From JBBPZA01 sp963728925 (GTDB lineage Bacteria; Actinomycetota; Thermoleophilia; Solirubrobacterales; Solirubrobacteraceae), in NCBI GenBank assembly GCA_963728925.1, contig CAVSMB010000014.1, positions 62,001 to 126,000 of the forward strand: 64,000 nucleotides of DNA, in the 5' to 3' direction. Every line of letters starts with the position of its first letter. Positions within the stretch are counted from its first letter, which is position 1. Both the position numbers and the translations under genes were made by a program. The notes beneath the pieces are model-generated. The model was given only the letters and a program-made list of their open reading frames with translations. It did no database searches and had not been told where the DNA came from. Positions 1 to 9,713 of the stretch are shown one piece after another.

Positions 1-554
1 CGGTCCACCTCGCGGCTCAGGACGTCGCGGGGCATCCGGTAGGCCGGGATGCCGTAGCGCATCATCCCGCCTGGCTCGGCGCCGGCGTCCCGGATCTCCA
101 CCTCGTGGCCGCGCCGGCGCAGGTGGTAGGCCGCCGACAGCCCGCTCGGCCCGGAACCGATGACGAGCACGCGCTTGCCGCTGGGGACCGGCGGTGGGTC
201 GAACAGCCACTCCTGCTCCAACGCCAGGTCGCCGAGGAACCGCTCGACCGAGTGGATCGAGACGGCGCTGTCGAGGTTGGCGCGGTTGCAAACGGTCTCG
301 CACGGGTGGTAACAGACCCGCCCGTGGATCGCCGGGAACGGATTGTCGGCGACCAGCTCGCGCCACGCCTGCTCATGGCGACCCGCCTGCGTGTGCGCCA
401 GCCAGGCCTGGATGTTCTCCCCGGCCGGGCAGCCGGCGTTGCACGGGGGCAGCAGGTCGACGTAGACCGGGCGACGCTCCCGGACCGGTCCGGCGCGGGA
501 GCGCGCGTGCACCAGATCAGGCAGCCGCGTCACATCCCGCTGCGGGCCGGTCAT
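1..554 (-). CDS. GltD-like NAD(P)/FAD oxidoreductase, N-terminal part (runs off window)
   Basis: The reading frame starts at ATG 554 and runs off the left edge, giving 184 residues. Near residue 35 the motif PPCNAGCPAGENIQAWL, followed by VCYHPCETVCNR, is the cysteine-rich 4Fe-4S N-terminal domain of glutamate synthase small subunits and related NADPH-dependent flavoproteins. A dinucleotide-binding motif VLVIGSGPSGLSAAYHL follows near residue 130, then GGMMRYGIPAYRMP. Members of this family pass electrons from NAD(P)H through FAD and Fe-S clusters to a partner subunit, often glutamate synthase, but also to other oxidoreductases. The partner lies outside the window, so the substrate cannot be assigned. 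A TAGGCT box 12 bases upstream of the ATG (567-572, minus strand) could be its -10 element. Family assignment is secure. Confidence 0.88.
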   Translation of the reverse strand, partial: MTGPQRDVTRLPDLVHARSRAGPVRERRPVYVDLLPPCNAGCPAGENIQAWLAHTQAGRHEQAWRELVADNPFPAIHGRVCYHPCETVCNRANLDSAVSIHSVERFLGDLALEQEWLFDPPPVPSGKRVLVIGSGPSGLSAAYHLRRRGHEVEIRDAGAEPGGMMRYGIPAYRMPRDVLSREVD

Positions 555-692
555 ACCGTCGCCGCCAGCCTATGGGCCCGTCGCAGTCGTTGCGCCACCA
601 TCACGGTCTAGGCTACCCGCTTTGGCCGTTCGACGCGCTTCGCCACAGCCAGCGGCAGAACCCGTCTGCCCTGGACGCCATGGCCTTGACTT

Positions 693-805
693 CGGTCGGG
701 GAGAGAGCGAGCGGCCGATCGCCCACATCGCGGCTGATCTTGGCATTCATCCCCGAGAGGTTGCGCAAGCGGGTGCGCCTGGCCGAGGCCCGCTGCGGAT
801 GCGCG
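693..805 (+). mobile_element. Remnant of an IS3-family transposase OrfA (helix-turn-helix part), frameshifted
   Basis: On the plus strand the frame at 702-758 reads ESERPIAHIAADLGIHP. The next frame then continues PERLRKRVRLAEARCG. Joined across a one-base shift near 758 this matches the helix-turn-helix start of IS3-type OrfA proteins (RPIAxIAxDLGIxxExLRxWVRQAEA). No start codon context, OrfB, DDE motif or inverted repeats are visible nearby, so it is a scrap, wedged between the GltD-like gene and the 3' end of gpmI. It is the only insertion-sequence trace I recognise in the window. Confidence 0.6.
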
Positions 806-828
806 TCATGCTCACGAAGGCAGGTCTC

Positions 829-2361
829 TCAGCGCTGCGGCGCGCCCCGCAGCGGGCTTGAGGGGTCACGCTTCGGCTCCTGGCCGGCGAGCAGCGAGCG
901 GCCGGTCATCTCCTCGGGCTGCTCGATGCCCAGGAGCGCGAGCGCGGTCGGCGCCACGTCGGCGAGGATGCCCTCGCCGTCGAGCCGCACGCCCTCGAGC
1001 GTGACGATGAACGGTACGGGGTTGAGCGAATGGGCGGTGTCGGGCGACCCGTCCTCCTCGAGCATCTCGTCGGCGTTGCCGTGGTCCGCGACGACGATGA
1101 CCGCGCCGCCGCCGGCCTGCACGGCCGCGACGATGCGGCCGAGGCACTCGTCGACGGTCTCGACCGCCTTGACCGCGGCCTCGATGACGCCGGTGTGGCC
1201 GACCATGTCGGCGTTGGCGAGGTTGATGATCCCGAACACCGGGCGATCATGCTCCCAGTGGCGCAGGAACGCGTCGGTCGCCTCGCGGGCGCTCATCTCC
1301 GGCTTGTGGTCGTAGGTGGGGACGTCGCGCGGGGAGTCCACGAGCTCGCGCACCTCGCCCGGGTACGGCTCCTCCTCGCCGCCGTTGAAGAAGTACGTCA
1401 CGTGCGGGTACTTCTCCGTCTCGGAGACGTGTAGCTGCGTCTCGCCGCGATCGGAGATGACCTTGGCGAGCGTGACCTCGGGCCGGTCGGGCAGGAAGGC
1501 CACGGGGTAGGGCCAGCCCTCCTCGTACTCCGTCAGCGTGGCATAGCGGTCGACGCCCGCCTTCGTCAGCGCCTCGGTGATCTGGCGCATCCGGTCCGGG
1601 CGGAAGTTGAAGGCGATCACGGAGTCGCCCGGGCGGATATGCGCCTCCTCGCCGACCGTGGTCGGTCTCATGAACTCGTCCGTCTCGCCGCGCTCGTAGG
1701 CCGCCTCGGCGGCCGCCTCGCCGCTGTCGGCCTCGTGCTCGCCTTTGCCCTCCATGAGCAGGTCGATCGCCATCTGAGTGCGGTCCCAGCGCGTGTCGCG
1801 GTCCATCGCGAAGTAGCGGCCGATGACGGTCCCGATCCGCCCGACGCCCGCCTCCCCGGCCCAGCGCTGGACGTCCGCAAGACTCTCAGCGCCGCTGGTG
1901 GGCGAGGTGTCGCGCCCGTCCGTGAAGGCGTGGATGACGAGGTCCTCCACCCCCTCGTGCGCGGCGAGCTCGATCAGCGCCTTCAGGTGGCGGTCGGCCG
2001 AGTGCACACCGCCTTTCGAGACGAGCCCGATGAAGTGCACGCGGGGGGTGTCCCGCAGCGCCCCGAGCAGTACCGCGTTGTCGGCCAGCGACCCGTCCTC
2101 GACGGCCTCGTCGATGCGCACGAGGTCCTGTTTGACGACCGCGCCCGCGCCAAGGTTGAGGTGGCCGACCTCCGAGTTGCCCATCTGCCCCTCCGGGAGC
2201 CCGACGCTCGGGCCGCAGGCCGTCAGCGTGGTGTGGTCGCGCTCCTCCCAGAGCCGGTCGAACACCGGCGTGTCGGCGAGCGCAACCGCGTTGCCCGGCC
2301 CATCCGGCGCCAGCCCCCAGCCGTCGAGGATCACCAGGCAGACGGCGGGGACCGTCGTCAC
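829..2361 (-). CDS. gpmI: 2,3-bisphosphoglycerate-independent phosphoglycerate mutase
   Basis: This 510-residue protein interconverts 3- and 2-phosphoglycerate in the cytoplasm with a Mn-dependent phosphoserine mechanism. The N-terminus shows the metal-binding ILDGWG (Asp13). The catalytic serine is Ser63 in GQMGNSEVGHLNLGAG. Later motifs include FNFRPDRMRQ, INLANADMVGHTG and VVADHGNADEML, all typical of the alkaline-phosphatase-fold iPGM. The start is taken as GTG 2361, which overlaps the tpiA stop (GTGA); the frame stays open far upstream but that part reads as tpiA antiphase sequence. The length is normal for the family, although the last ~18 residues after the usual end (MTGRSLLAG) are an unusual extension running up to the IS remnant. 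It is the third gene of the pgk-tpiA-gpmI operon. Confidence 0.96.
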   Translation of the reverse strand: MTTVPAVCLVILDGWGLAPDGPGNAVALADTPVFDRLWEERDHTTLTACGPSVGLPEGQMGNSEVGHLNLGAGAVVKQDLVRIDEAVEDGSLADNAVLLGALRDTPRVHFIGLVSKGGVHSADRHLKALIELAAHEGVEDLVIHAFTDGRDTSPTSGAESLADVQRWAGEAGVGRIGTVIGRYFAMDRDTRWDRTQMAIDLLMEGKGEHEADSGEAAAEAAYERGETDEFMRPTTVGEEAHIRPGDSVIAFNFRPDRMRQITEALTKAGVDRYATLTEYEEGWPYPVAFLPDRPEVTLAKVISDRGETQLHVSETEKYPHVTYFFNGGEEEPYPGEVRELVDSPRDVPTYDHKPEMSAREATDAFLRHWEHDRPVFGIINLANADMVGHTGVIEAAVKAVETVDECLGRIVAAVQAGGGAVIVVADHGNADEMLEEDGSPDTAHSLNPVPFIVTLEGVRLDGEGILADVAPTALALLGIEQPEEMTGRSLLAGQEPKRDPSSPLRGAPQR

Positions 2362-3136
2362 TGCGCCGCGGCGACGAGCCCGCGCGCGATCTCGACGATG
2401 CGCCCGAGCGACTCGGGGTCGAGGCTGGCTCCGCCGACGAGCGCGCCGTCGACGTCGGGAAGGGCGAGCAGCTCGTCGGCGTTCTCGGGCTTCAGCGAGC
2501 CGCCGTAGAGGATCCGGACCGCCTGGCCGGCGGACTTGTCGATGTCGTCCACCAGCGCGCGCACGAACGCCACCGTCTCCTGCGCCTGCTCCGTCGTCGC
2601 CGAGAGGCCGGTCCCGATCGCCCAGATCGGCTCGTAGGCGAGGACGACTTCCGGCAGCCGCTCGAAGGGCACTCTCTCGAGCCCCTCCTTGACTTGGTGG
2701 CGCAGCTTGCGCTCGGTGTCGCCACGCTCGCGCTCCTCCTCGGTCTCTCCGACGCAAAGGATCGGAAGGAGCCCCGCCTCGAGCGCGGCCGGCACTTTCA
2801 GCTGCAGCGCCCGGTCGGTCTCACCGAACAGCTCGCGGCGCTCGGAGTGGCCGAGCACGACGCCGTGGACGCCGACCTCGGCCAGCATCGCCGGCGAGAC
2901 CTCGCCCGTGAACGCCCCCTGGAGCGCCTCGTGCATCGTCTGGGCGAGCACCTCGACGCGCGAGCCGCGCGCGGAGTCGACCAGAGCCGGCAACGCCAGG
3001 AAGGGGACGCAGATCCCGATCTCGACGCCGTCCGCGGAGGACACCTTGGGCATCAGTGCCTGCACGTAGCGCTCGGCCTCCGCGAGCGTCTTGTTCATCT
3101 TCCAGTTGCCGGCGATGAAGGGGGTGCGCCGCGGGT

Positions 3137-3140
<4 letters not shown>
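2358..3140 (-). CDS. tpiA: Triosephosphate isomerase
   Basis: This 260-residue TIM-barrel enzyme interconverts dihydroxyacetone phosphate and glyceraldehyde 3-phosphate. The catalytic residues are all visible: Lys14 in AGNWKMN, His98 in VVLGHSERRELFGE and Glu170 in LAYEPIWAIGTG. The phosphate-binding loops near the C-terminus (ILYGGSLKPEN, GALVGGASL) are intact. The ATG at 3140 overlaps the pgk stop by four bases and the stop overlaps the gpmI GTG by four bases, so translation is likely coupled along the operon. Length and motifs are ordinary for the family; no oddities seen. Confidence 0.97.
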
Positions 3141-4259
<1,119 letters not shown>

Positions 4260-4273
<14 letters not shown>

Positions 4274-4364
4274 GCACCGGCACCCACTGCGCGAGCTCGA
4301 CACAGCGGTTCGAGTAGCTCCACCCATTGTCGTACCACGAGACGACCTTCACCAGGCTCCCTTC
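4260..4364 (-). pseudogene. gap: C-terminal stub of glyceraldehyde-3-phosphate dehydrogenase (gap)
   Basis: The last ~35 codons before the stop at 4260 read GSLVKVVSWYDNGWSYSNRC followed by VELAQ. This is the signature end of type I GAPDH (VKVxSWYDNEWGYSNRxVDL). Two normally conserved positions are altered: Glu to Gly and Gly to Ser in the YDNEWGYSN block. Everything upstream, including the NAD domain and the catalytic cysteine region, is missing. It is replaced at about 4365-4419 by unrelated sequence and then by a GMC oxidoreductase stub in the same frame. The position directly before pgk, overlapping its start by 14 bases, shows where the ancestral gap gene sat. It cannot encode an active enzyme; a second gap elsewhere in the genome is possible. 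Confidence 0.85.
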
Positions 4365-4419
4365 GAGTACCGCGGCCAGCCTAGCGTGTCGGTGTCGCTC
4401 ACCTTGCGTCAGAGCTGAC

Positions 4420-4586
4420 ATGCGCGAGTCGACCACAGCCTCATCGCCCCCATCGCTCATCCGGCACGTGCCGGCCGGGTGATAGATCAGCATCAGGCGC
4501 CGGCGCAGGTCGGCTTCGAGATCGGTGCGATCGCGCTGCTCGGGCCCGGGCCCGAGCTCCTTGTGACGTGCGCGGCTCCCGACCAC
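4420..4586 (-). pseudogene. C-terminal fragment of a GMC-family FAD oxidoreductase
   Basis: In frame with the gap stub, upstream codons read KELGPGPEQRDRTDLEA and then LMLIYHPAGTCRMS followed by AVVDSRM. The pattern KELxPGPExxDxxDLExxxRR...YHPxGTCRMG...VVD is diagnostic of the C-terminal substrate domain of GMC oxidoreductases (choline dehydrogenase/glucose oxidase family). The FAD-binding N-terminus is missing, and so are the final ~40 residues that normally carry the second active-site block (DASVMP...NTNAP). The fragment therefore was cut on both sides. It probably reached this place by a deletion that removed the rest of the GMC gene and most of gap. Confidence 0.75.
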
Positions 4587-5070
4587 CCGCGGCCTTACGC
4601 CACTTCACGGCCACCTTCGAACCGCTGGGCTGACCCCGGCGGTGGTCTGTCTCGTCACAGCATCCTGACGCCGCCCCAGAGGCGGGGTCCTGCCGCCGCG
4701 CCGGTCACGCTTCCGTCTGGAGCGGTGGTGATCACCAACCGCCGTGGCCAGCTTCGAGTATCTGCGCGGTCGTTCTCCGGATCGCCTCTCGCGTCTCGTC
4801 GCACTAGTATGGGTCGCGATCCCGATTCGCGACGGTCGCCCGCTCATGGGTCGGCTTCCGCACGGGGTCGGGAAAGAGGAGACGTGGACGGAACGCTTGT
4901 GCGGCCACTCCGGCGCGCCGCCCAGTTGAAGGCTGGCGGCGAAGTGATCGTCGACGGCTTGGTGCGGCTGACCTGGTGTACGGAAGCGGGAGGAGTGCCC
5001 GCTCCTTCGCACAAGCGCTCGAGGGCTCCGATTCCCGCGATCTCGACGGCCGATCGCGGCCGTCAGCCAT
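4587..5070. other. Gene-free stretch upstream of the thiolase
   Basis: I find no convincing coding sequence here on either strand; the open frames are short and resemble no family I know. The region probably contains decayed sequence continuing from the gap/GMC remnants. It should also hold the promoter of the thiolase operon, because the strong ribosome site AGGAGG lies at 5071-5076, seven bases before the thiolase ATG. No clear -35/-10 pair was identified. Confidence 0.5.
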
Positions 5071-5082
5071 CTAGGAGGAGCT

Positions 5083-6264
5083 ATGCCTGAAGCGGTCATC
5101 GTCGACGCCATCCGGACGCCAATCGGGCGCGCCGTCAAGGGGACATTGAGGGACGTTCGGGCCGACGACCTCGCAGCGATTCCGCTGCGCGCCCTTGTCG
5201 AGCGCAACCCTCAGGTCGATTTCAGCGAGACGACCGACATCCTGATGGGCTGCGGCTTCCCCGACGGCGAGCAGGGCTACAACGTCGGCCGTAACGCGCA
5301 GTTGCTCGCCGGCATCGATCACCATGTCCCGGCGGTCACGGTGAGCCGTTTTTGCTCATCCTCGCTGCAGACGATCCGGATGGCCTTCCATGCCATCGAG
5401 GCGGGCGAAGGCGATCAGTACATCGCGGCGGGCGTCGAGTGCGTGTCGCGCGGCGCGGCCCAGACGTTCCCGTTGACCAACCCGCGCATCGACGGCTCGG
5501 ACGGCGCGGCGTACAACGTGTACATCTCGATGGGCATCACGGCCGAGAACGTGGCCGAGCGCTGCAAGGTCACCCGGGAGTCCCAGGATGAGTGGGCGGC
5601 GCTGTCGCAGCAGCGCGCGGTGGCGGCGCGTGAGAGCGGCCATTTCGACCGCGAGATCGTGGGCGTCGACATCCCCGAGCTCCACGACGCCAGCGGCGAC
5701 GTCGTCGCTGCGCACACGGTCACGAGCGACGATGGGCCGCGCCCGGGCACGACCGTGGAGAAGCTCGCGGCACTGAAGCCCGCCTTCAAGCCCGATGGCT
5801 CGGTGACGGCCGGCAACGCGTGCCCGCTCAACGACGGCGCCGCCGCCGTGCTGGTGATGTCCGAGGACAAGGCGAGCGAGTTGGGCCTCGAGCCTCGGGC
5901 GCGCATCATCGCGTCCTCGGTGGCGGCGATCCGCCCGGAGATCATGGGCCTCGCCCCGATCCCGGCGATCCGGGCGGTGCTCGAGGCGGCGGGCATGACG
6001 ATCGAGGACATGGACGCGGTCGAGATGAACGAGGCGTTCGCGGCGCAGGTCGTGCCCTGTCGCGACGAGCTCGGCATCGACCCCGAGAAGCTCAACATCA
6101 ACGGCGGCGCGATCGCGCTGGGCCACCCGTTCGGGATGACCGGCGCGCGGATCATGACCACCCTGCTCAACAACCTCGACGCCGTGGACGGCAGGTTCGG
6201 GCTCGAGGCGATGTGCGTGGCCGGCGGGATGGGACAGGCCATGATCGTCGAGCGGCTCAACTAG
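5083..6264 (+). CDS. Acetyl-CoA acetyltransferase / 3-ketoacyl-CoA thiolase
   Basis: This is a 393-residue thiolase. The nucleophilic cysteine is Cys91 in TVSRFCSSSLQ, the general base His348 in GGAIALGHPFGMTGAR and the second cysteine Cys378 in EAMCVAGGMGQ; the substrate-side NEAF motif (EMNEAFAAQVV) is present. Thiolases either condense two acetyl-CoA to acetoacetyl-CoA or cleave 3-ketoacyl-CoA in beta-oxidation. The next gene, 21 bases downstream, is a PhaB/FabG-like reductase, which favours an acetoacetyl-CoA role, as in hydroxybutyrate metabolism, but no polyester synthase gene is in the window. The ATG is preceded by a perfect AGGAGG. The start and length are normal. Confidence 0.93.
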   Translation: MPEAVIVDAIRTPIGRAVKGTLRDVRADDLAAIPLRALVERNPQVDFSETTDILMGCGFPDGEQGYNVGRNAQLLAGIDHHVPAVTVSRFCSSSLQTIRMAFHAIEAGEGDQYIAAGVECVSRGAAQTFPLTNPRIDGSDGAAYNVYISMGITAENVAERCKVTRESQDEWAALSQQRAVAARESGHFDREIVGVDIPELHDASGDVVAAHTVTSDDGPRPGTTVEKLAALKPAFKPDGSVTAGNACPLNDGAAAVLVMSEDKASELGLEPRARIIASSVAAIRPEIMGLAPIPAIRAVLEAAGMTIEDMDAVEMNEAFAAQVVPCRDELGIDPEKLNINGGAIALGHPFGMTGARIMTTLLNNLDAVDGRFGLEAMCVAGGMGQAMIVERLN

Positions 6265-6285
6265 TGAACGGAAGGGACGACTAAC

Positions 6286-7104
6286 ATGGCAACCACAGAT
6301 TCCAGCCCTCAGACCGCCGAGCGCGGCAAGGAGCTCACGGGACGGGTCGCATTCGTCACGGGAGGGACCCGCGGGATCGGTGCGGCGATCTGCCGCAGCC
6401 TCGCCTCGGCGGGCGCGGTGGTCGGGGCCGGCTTCTCCTCGAACCGCGAGCGGGCCGACGAGCTGCGCCAGTCGATCGAGACCGACGGAGGCACGCTGAC
6501 GTTGCATCAGGGCAACGTGGGCGACTGGGAGGACTGCCAGCGTGTCATTGGGGAGGTGATCGAGGAGCACGGCCGCCTGGACATCCTCGTCAACAACGCG
6601 GGCGTCACCGTCGACCGGCCCGTGTGGAAGATGTCCGTCGACGATTGGCACAAGGTGCTGCGCGTGAACCTGTCGGGGGCGTTCTACATGAGCAAGCCGG
6701 CGATCACGCACATGCTCGATCGAGGCTCGGGCCGCATCATCAACATCTCGTCGGTGACCGGCGAGACCGGCAACATCGGCCAGGCGAACTACACGGCCTC
6801 GAAGGCGGGGCTCTTCGGGCTGACCAAGACGCTCGCCCGCGAGGCGGCGTTATTCCTCAGGGCGTCAGGCAAGCTCGACAAGGGGATGGGGGTGACCGTC
6901 AACGCCGTCACCCCGGGTCTGATCGAGACCGACATGGTCGCCACGATCCCCCCGTTCATGCTGAACAAGTTCCTGGAGGACATCCCGATGCACCGGATGG
7001 GGCAGGCGGACGAAATCGGCCGAGTCGTGTGCTTCCTCGCCCAGGACGCCTCGGGCTACATCACCGGGCAGGTCTGGGGCGTCAACGGCGGACTCGACAT
7101 GTGA
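6286..7104 (+). CDS. Short-chain reductase of the FabG/PhaB type
   Basis: This 272-residue classical SDR has the cofactor motif TGGTRGIG at about residue 26, the NNAG motif (ILVNNAGVTVDRP), the catalytic Ser in INISSVTG and the Tyr/Lys pair in NYTASKAG. It ends with the usual GYITGQVWGVNGGLDM. The enzyme likely reduces a 3-oxoacyl thioester with NAD(P)H. Pairing with the thiolase just upstream makes acetoacetyl-CoA reductase (PhaB-like) as likely as 3-oxoacyl-ACP reductase. An insertion of about ten residues after the YxxxK helix (AALFLRASGKLDKGMG) is longer than in most FabG proteins. The gene follows the thiolase by 21 bases and is probably co-transcribed. Confidence 0.9.
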   Translation: MATTDSSPQTAERGKELTGRVAFVTGGTRGIGAAICRSLASAGAVVGAGFSSNRERADELRQSIETDGGTLTLHQGNVGDWEDCQRVIGEVIEEHGRLDILVNNAGVTVDRPVWKMSVDDWHKVLRVNLSGAFYMSKPAITHMLDRGSGRIINISSVTGETGNIGQANYTASKAGLFGLTKTLAREAALFLRASGKLDKGMGVTVNAVTPGLIETDMVATIPPFMLNKFLEDIPMHRMGQADEIGRVVCFLAQDASGYITGQVWGVNGGLDM

Positions 7105-7174
7105 TCGGTGGGCCGGCGGCGAGCCGTCGTGTGCCCGCCGCCCACGGACCTCGGACGGGGCAGCAGCCGAGCTT

Positions 7175-8572
7175 GTGAACGTGGTTGCAACGGCGACGTC
7201 GACGGGGCTGCGCCGGCGTCTGGAGGAGGTGGTCGGGGGCGACCATGTGCGGACCGACGAGGGCGCGCTGGTGACCTTCTCGACGGACGCGACGCCGCTC
7301 GAGCGCGGTCGTCCCGACGCGGTCGTCTTCCCGGCGACGGCCGAGGAGGTCGCCGGGGTGATGCGCATCGCCAACCAGCGGCGGGTCCCGCTCGTCCCGC
7401 GCGGGTCGGGCACGAACCTGAGCGCCGGGACGGTCCCGCACCGAGGCGGCATCGTGCTCGTGCTGACGCGGATGAACAGGATCAAGGAGGTCAGCGACGC
7501 GGAGCTGGTCGCGGTCTGCGAGCCGGGAGTGCGCACGATCGAGTTGGCGCAGGCCGCGGCCGCGAAGGGCCTCCTCTTCCCGCCCGACCCCGGGAGCCAG
7601 ACGACCGCGACCGTGGGCGGGAACGTCGCGGAGTGCTCGGGCGGACTGCGCGCGGTGAAGTACGGGGTGACGCGCGACTACGTGCTAGGCGTCGAGGCGG
7701 TGCTGCCGACGGGAGAGATCATCCGCAGCGGCGGGCGGCTGGTCAAGGACGTCGCCGGCTATGACCTGCGGCGCCTGCTGTGCGGCAGCGAGGGCACCCT
7801 TGCGGTGATGACCGAGCTGACATTGCGGCTGATGCCCGCGCCCGAGGCGTCCGGCATCGGCATGGCCTACTTCCCCGATCTCGCCGACGCCGCCCGCGCG
7901 GTGTCGCGGGTGCTGGCCTCCGGCGTCCTCCCCGTCACCCTCGAGTTCCTCGACCAGGTCTGCATCGGCGCGGTCGAGGACTTCGCGCACATCGGGCTCG
8001 ACACGTCAGCCGGCGCGCTGCTCATCTTCGGGCAGGACGGGGACCCTGCCGCGATCGAGCGCGACCTGCAGCGGATGGCGCAGGCGTGCACGGCGGAGGG
8101 TGCGACGGAGGTGCGGATCGCCGAGTCCCCGGAGGCGGCCGGCGAGGTGCTCGAGGCGCGCCGTGCCGCGCTGCCCTCGCTGTCGCGGCTGGAGCCGCTC
8201 ACCCTCCTCGAGGATGCGACGGTGCCGCGGTCGCGCATCGCCGAGATGGTCGAGTACATCCAGGAGGTCGCCCAGCGCCACGAGCTCAGGATCGGCACCT
8301 TCGGCCACGCGGGCGACGGCAACCTGCATCCGACCGCTGTCCTCGACCCCGCGGACGAGGGCTCGGTGCACCGCGCTCGCGCCGCCTTCGACGAGATCTT
8401 CGCCCGGGCGATCGAGCTCGACGGCACGATCACCGGCGAGCACGGGATCGGCACCGTGAAGCTGCGCTACCTCGAGCGCCAGCTCGGCACCGACCACATG
8501 GCGCTCCTGCGGCGCATCAAGGCCGCCTTTGACCCCAACGGCATCCTCAACCCGGGAAAGCTGGGGTCATGA
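7175..8572 (+). CDS. glcD: Glycolate oxidase FAD subunit (FAD-linked oxidase)
   Basis: This 465-residue protein oxidises a 2-hydroxy acid, classically glycolate or D-lactate. The FAD-binding PCMH domain shows VPRGSGTNLSAGTVPHRGG near residue 72 and the dinucleotide segment DPGSQTTATVGGN. The C-terminal oxidase domain contains GTFGHAGDGNLHPT and the final signature GEHGIGTVKLRYLE. The GTG start at 7175 places the first conserved residues correctly; there is little space for an alternative after the SDR stop at 7104. Its stop overlaps the glcF start by four bases, so the two subunits are translationally coupled. No separate glcE gene is present next to it, a two-subunit layout also known in other bacteria. 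Electrons probably go through GlcF to the quinone pool. Confidence 0.93.
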   Translation: MNVVATATSTGLRRRLEEVVGGDHVRTDEGALVTFSTDATPLERGRPDAVVFPATAEEVAGVMRIANQRRVPLVPRGSGTNLSAGTVPHRGGIVLVLTRMNRIKEVSDAELVAVCEPGVRTIELAQAAAAKGLLFPPDPGSQTTATVGGNVAECSGGLRAVKYGVTRDYVLGVEAVLPTGEIIRSGGRLVKDVAGYDLRRLLCGSEGTLAVMTELTLRLMPAPEASGIGMAYFPDLADAARAVSRVLASGVLPVTLEFLDQVCIGAVEDFAHIGLDTSAGALLIFGQDGDPAAIERDLQRMAQACTAEGATEVRIAESPEAAGEVLEARRAALPSLSRLEPLTLLEDATVPRSRIAEMVEYIQEVAQRHELRIGTFGHAGDGNLHPTAVLDPADEGSVHRARAAFDEIFARAIELDGTITGEHGIGTVKLRYLERQLGTDHMALLRRIKAAFDPNGILNPGKLGS

Positions 8573-9687
8573 GCACCGTGGATCGCACGCCCGAGAGCGT
8601 CCCCGAGCGGCGCGGGGTGTTCACGCCCGAGTTGCTCGATCGCTGCATCTCCTGCGGCTTCTGTTTGCCCGTCTGTCCGACGTATGAGCTGACCGGCGTC
8701 GAGACGTCATCGCCGCGCGGGCGCATCAACCTGATGCGGGCGCTCGAGACGGGCGTGTTGGGCGACGACGATCCCACCCTCCGTGAGGAGGCGTCCTTTT
8801 GCCTGGGCTGCCGTGCGTGCGAGCCGGTGTGCCCCGCCGGGGTGCAGTATGGCGTGCTGTTGGAGGAGTGGCGCGACCACCTGTGGAAGGGGCGGGAGCG
8901 GCCCTGGAAGGTGCGGCCGCTGCTCTGGGCGGTGGACTCGCCGCGTCGGGTGCGCGCGATGGGGATGGTGCGCCGGCACGCCGGGCGTGGCCGCGAGGCG
9001 CCGGGGCCGGTGAACCTCATGCTCGGGTGCTTTGAGCGGGTCCTGTATCCGCGGGTCAGTCGCGACGCGCGGAAGTTGGCCGGCGAGCTCGCGGCGCCGG
9101 CCGACCAAGGGTGCTGCGGCGCGCTGCACGCGCACAACGGAGAGTTGGGGCGCGGGCGGGAGCTGGGCGAGGCGCTGCCCGGGACGATCGTGGCGACGGC
9201 CGGCGGGTGCGCCGCGCACCTGGCGAGCGTGCTCGGTACGGAGCGTGTGAAGGAGCTCTCGCATTGGCTGGTCGAGCGCGAGCGCCCGCGAGCCGCGACG
9301 CCCGAGGCGTCGGCCGGCGGTCGCCCGCGGATCGGGCTGCAGGACTCCTGTCACCTGCGCAGCGGGTTGGGCGTGTGGCGCGAGCCGCGCGAGCTGATCG
9401 CGCGCGTCGGCGAGTATGTCGAGCTGTCGAGCGCGGCCGCGTGCTGCGGCGCGGCGGGCTCCTACGCGGTCGTGCGCCCCAAGGACAGCGCGCGTGTGCT
9501 CGAGGGGCATCTCGACGAGATCGCCGACGCGGACCTCGACGTGATCGTGGTGGTCAACCCGGGCTGCTACCGGCAGCTCCAGCAGGGCGTCAAGCGGCGC
9601 CGGCTGAAGACGCGCGCCGTCCACCTCGCCGAGCTGCTGGCCAGCCAGGAGGCAGGGGATCGAGTAAGGCGCTGGCCGAGTCCGTGA
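8569..9687 (+). CDS. glcF: Glycolate oxidase iron-sulfur subunit
   Basis: This 372-residue partner of GlcD carries two 4Fe-4S motifs at the N-terminus (CISCGFCLPVCP near residue 25 and CLGCRACEPVCPAG near 82). Two CCG domains follow: CCGALHAHNGE near 183 and CCGAAGSYAV near 298. This is the domain order of GlcF and heterodisulfide-reductase-D-like electron carriers. It should accept electrons from GlcD-bound FAD at the membrane face. The ATG overlaps the glcD stop (ATGA). It ends 27 bases before the convergent flavoprotein gene. Length is slightly shorter than Escherichia coli GlcF, but all cysteine motifs are present. Confidence 0.93.
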   Translation: MSTVDRTPESVPERRGVFTPELLDRCISCGFCLPVCPTYELTGVETSSPRGRINLMRALETGVLGDDDPTLREEASFCLGCRACEPVCPAGVQYGVLLEEWRDHLWKGRERPWKVRPLLWAVDSPRRVRAMGMVRRHAGRGREAPGPVNLMLGCFERVLYPRVSRDARKLAGELAAPADQGCCGALHAHNGELGRGRELGEALPGTIVATAGGCAAHLASVLGTERVKELSHWLVERERPRAATPEASAGGRPRIGLQDSCHLRSGLGVWREPRELIARVGEYVELSSAAACCGAAGSYAVVRPKDSARVLEGHLDEIADADLDVIVVVNPGCYRQLQQGVKRRRLKTRAVHLAELLASQEAGDRVRRWPSP

Positions 9688-9713
9688 GCGCCCCGACGAG
9701 GTCGCTTCGCGCG

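Noticed and set aside
194..1315. Long plus-strand open frame of 373 codons
   Set aside because: It runs antisense to the GltD-like gene and gpmI, is arginine/proline-rich and has no family similarity except the short IS3 scrap it crosses.
4605..5207. A 200-codon minus-strand frame upstream of and into the thiolase gene
   Set aside because: It overlaps the start of the well-supported thiolase antisense, has a composition typical of shadows and matches no family.
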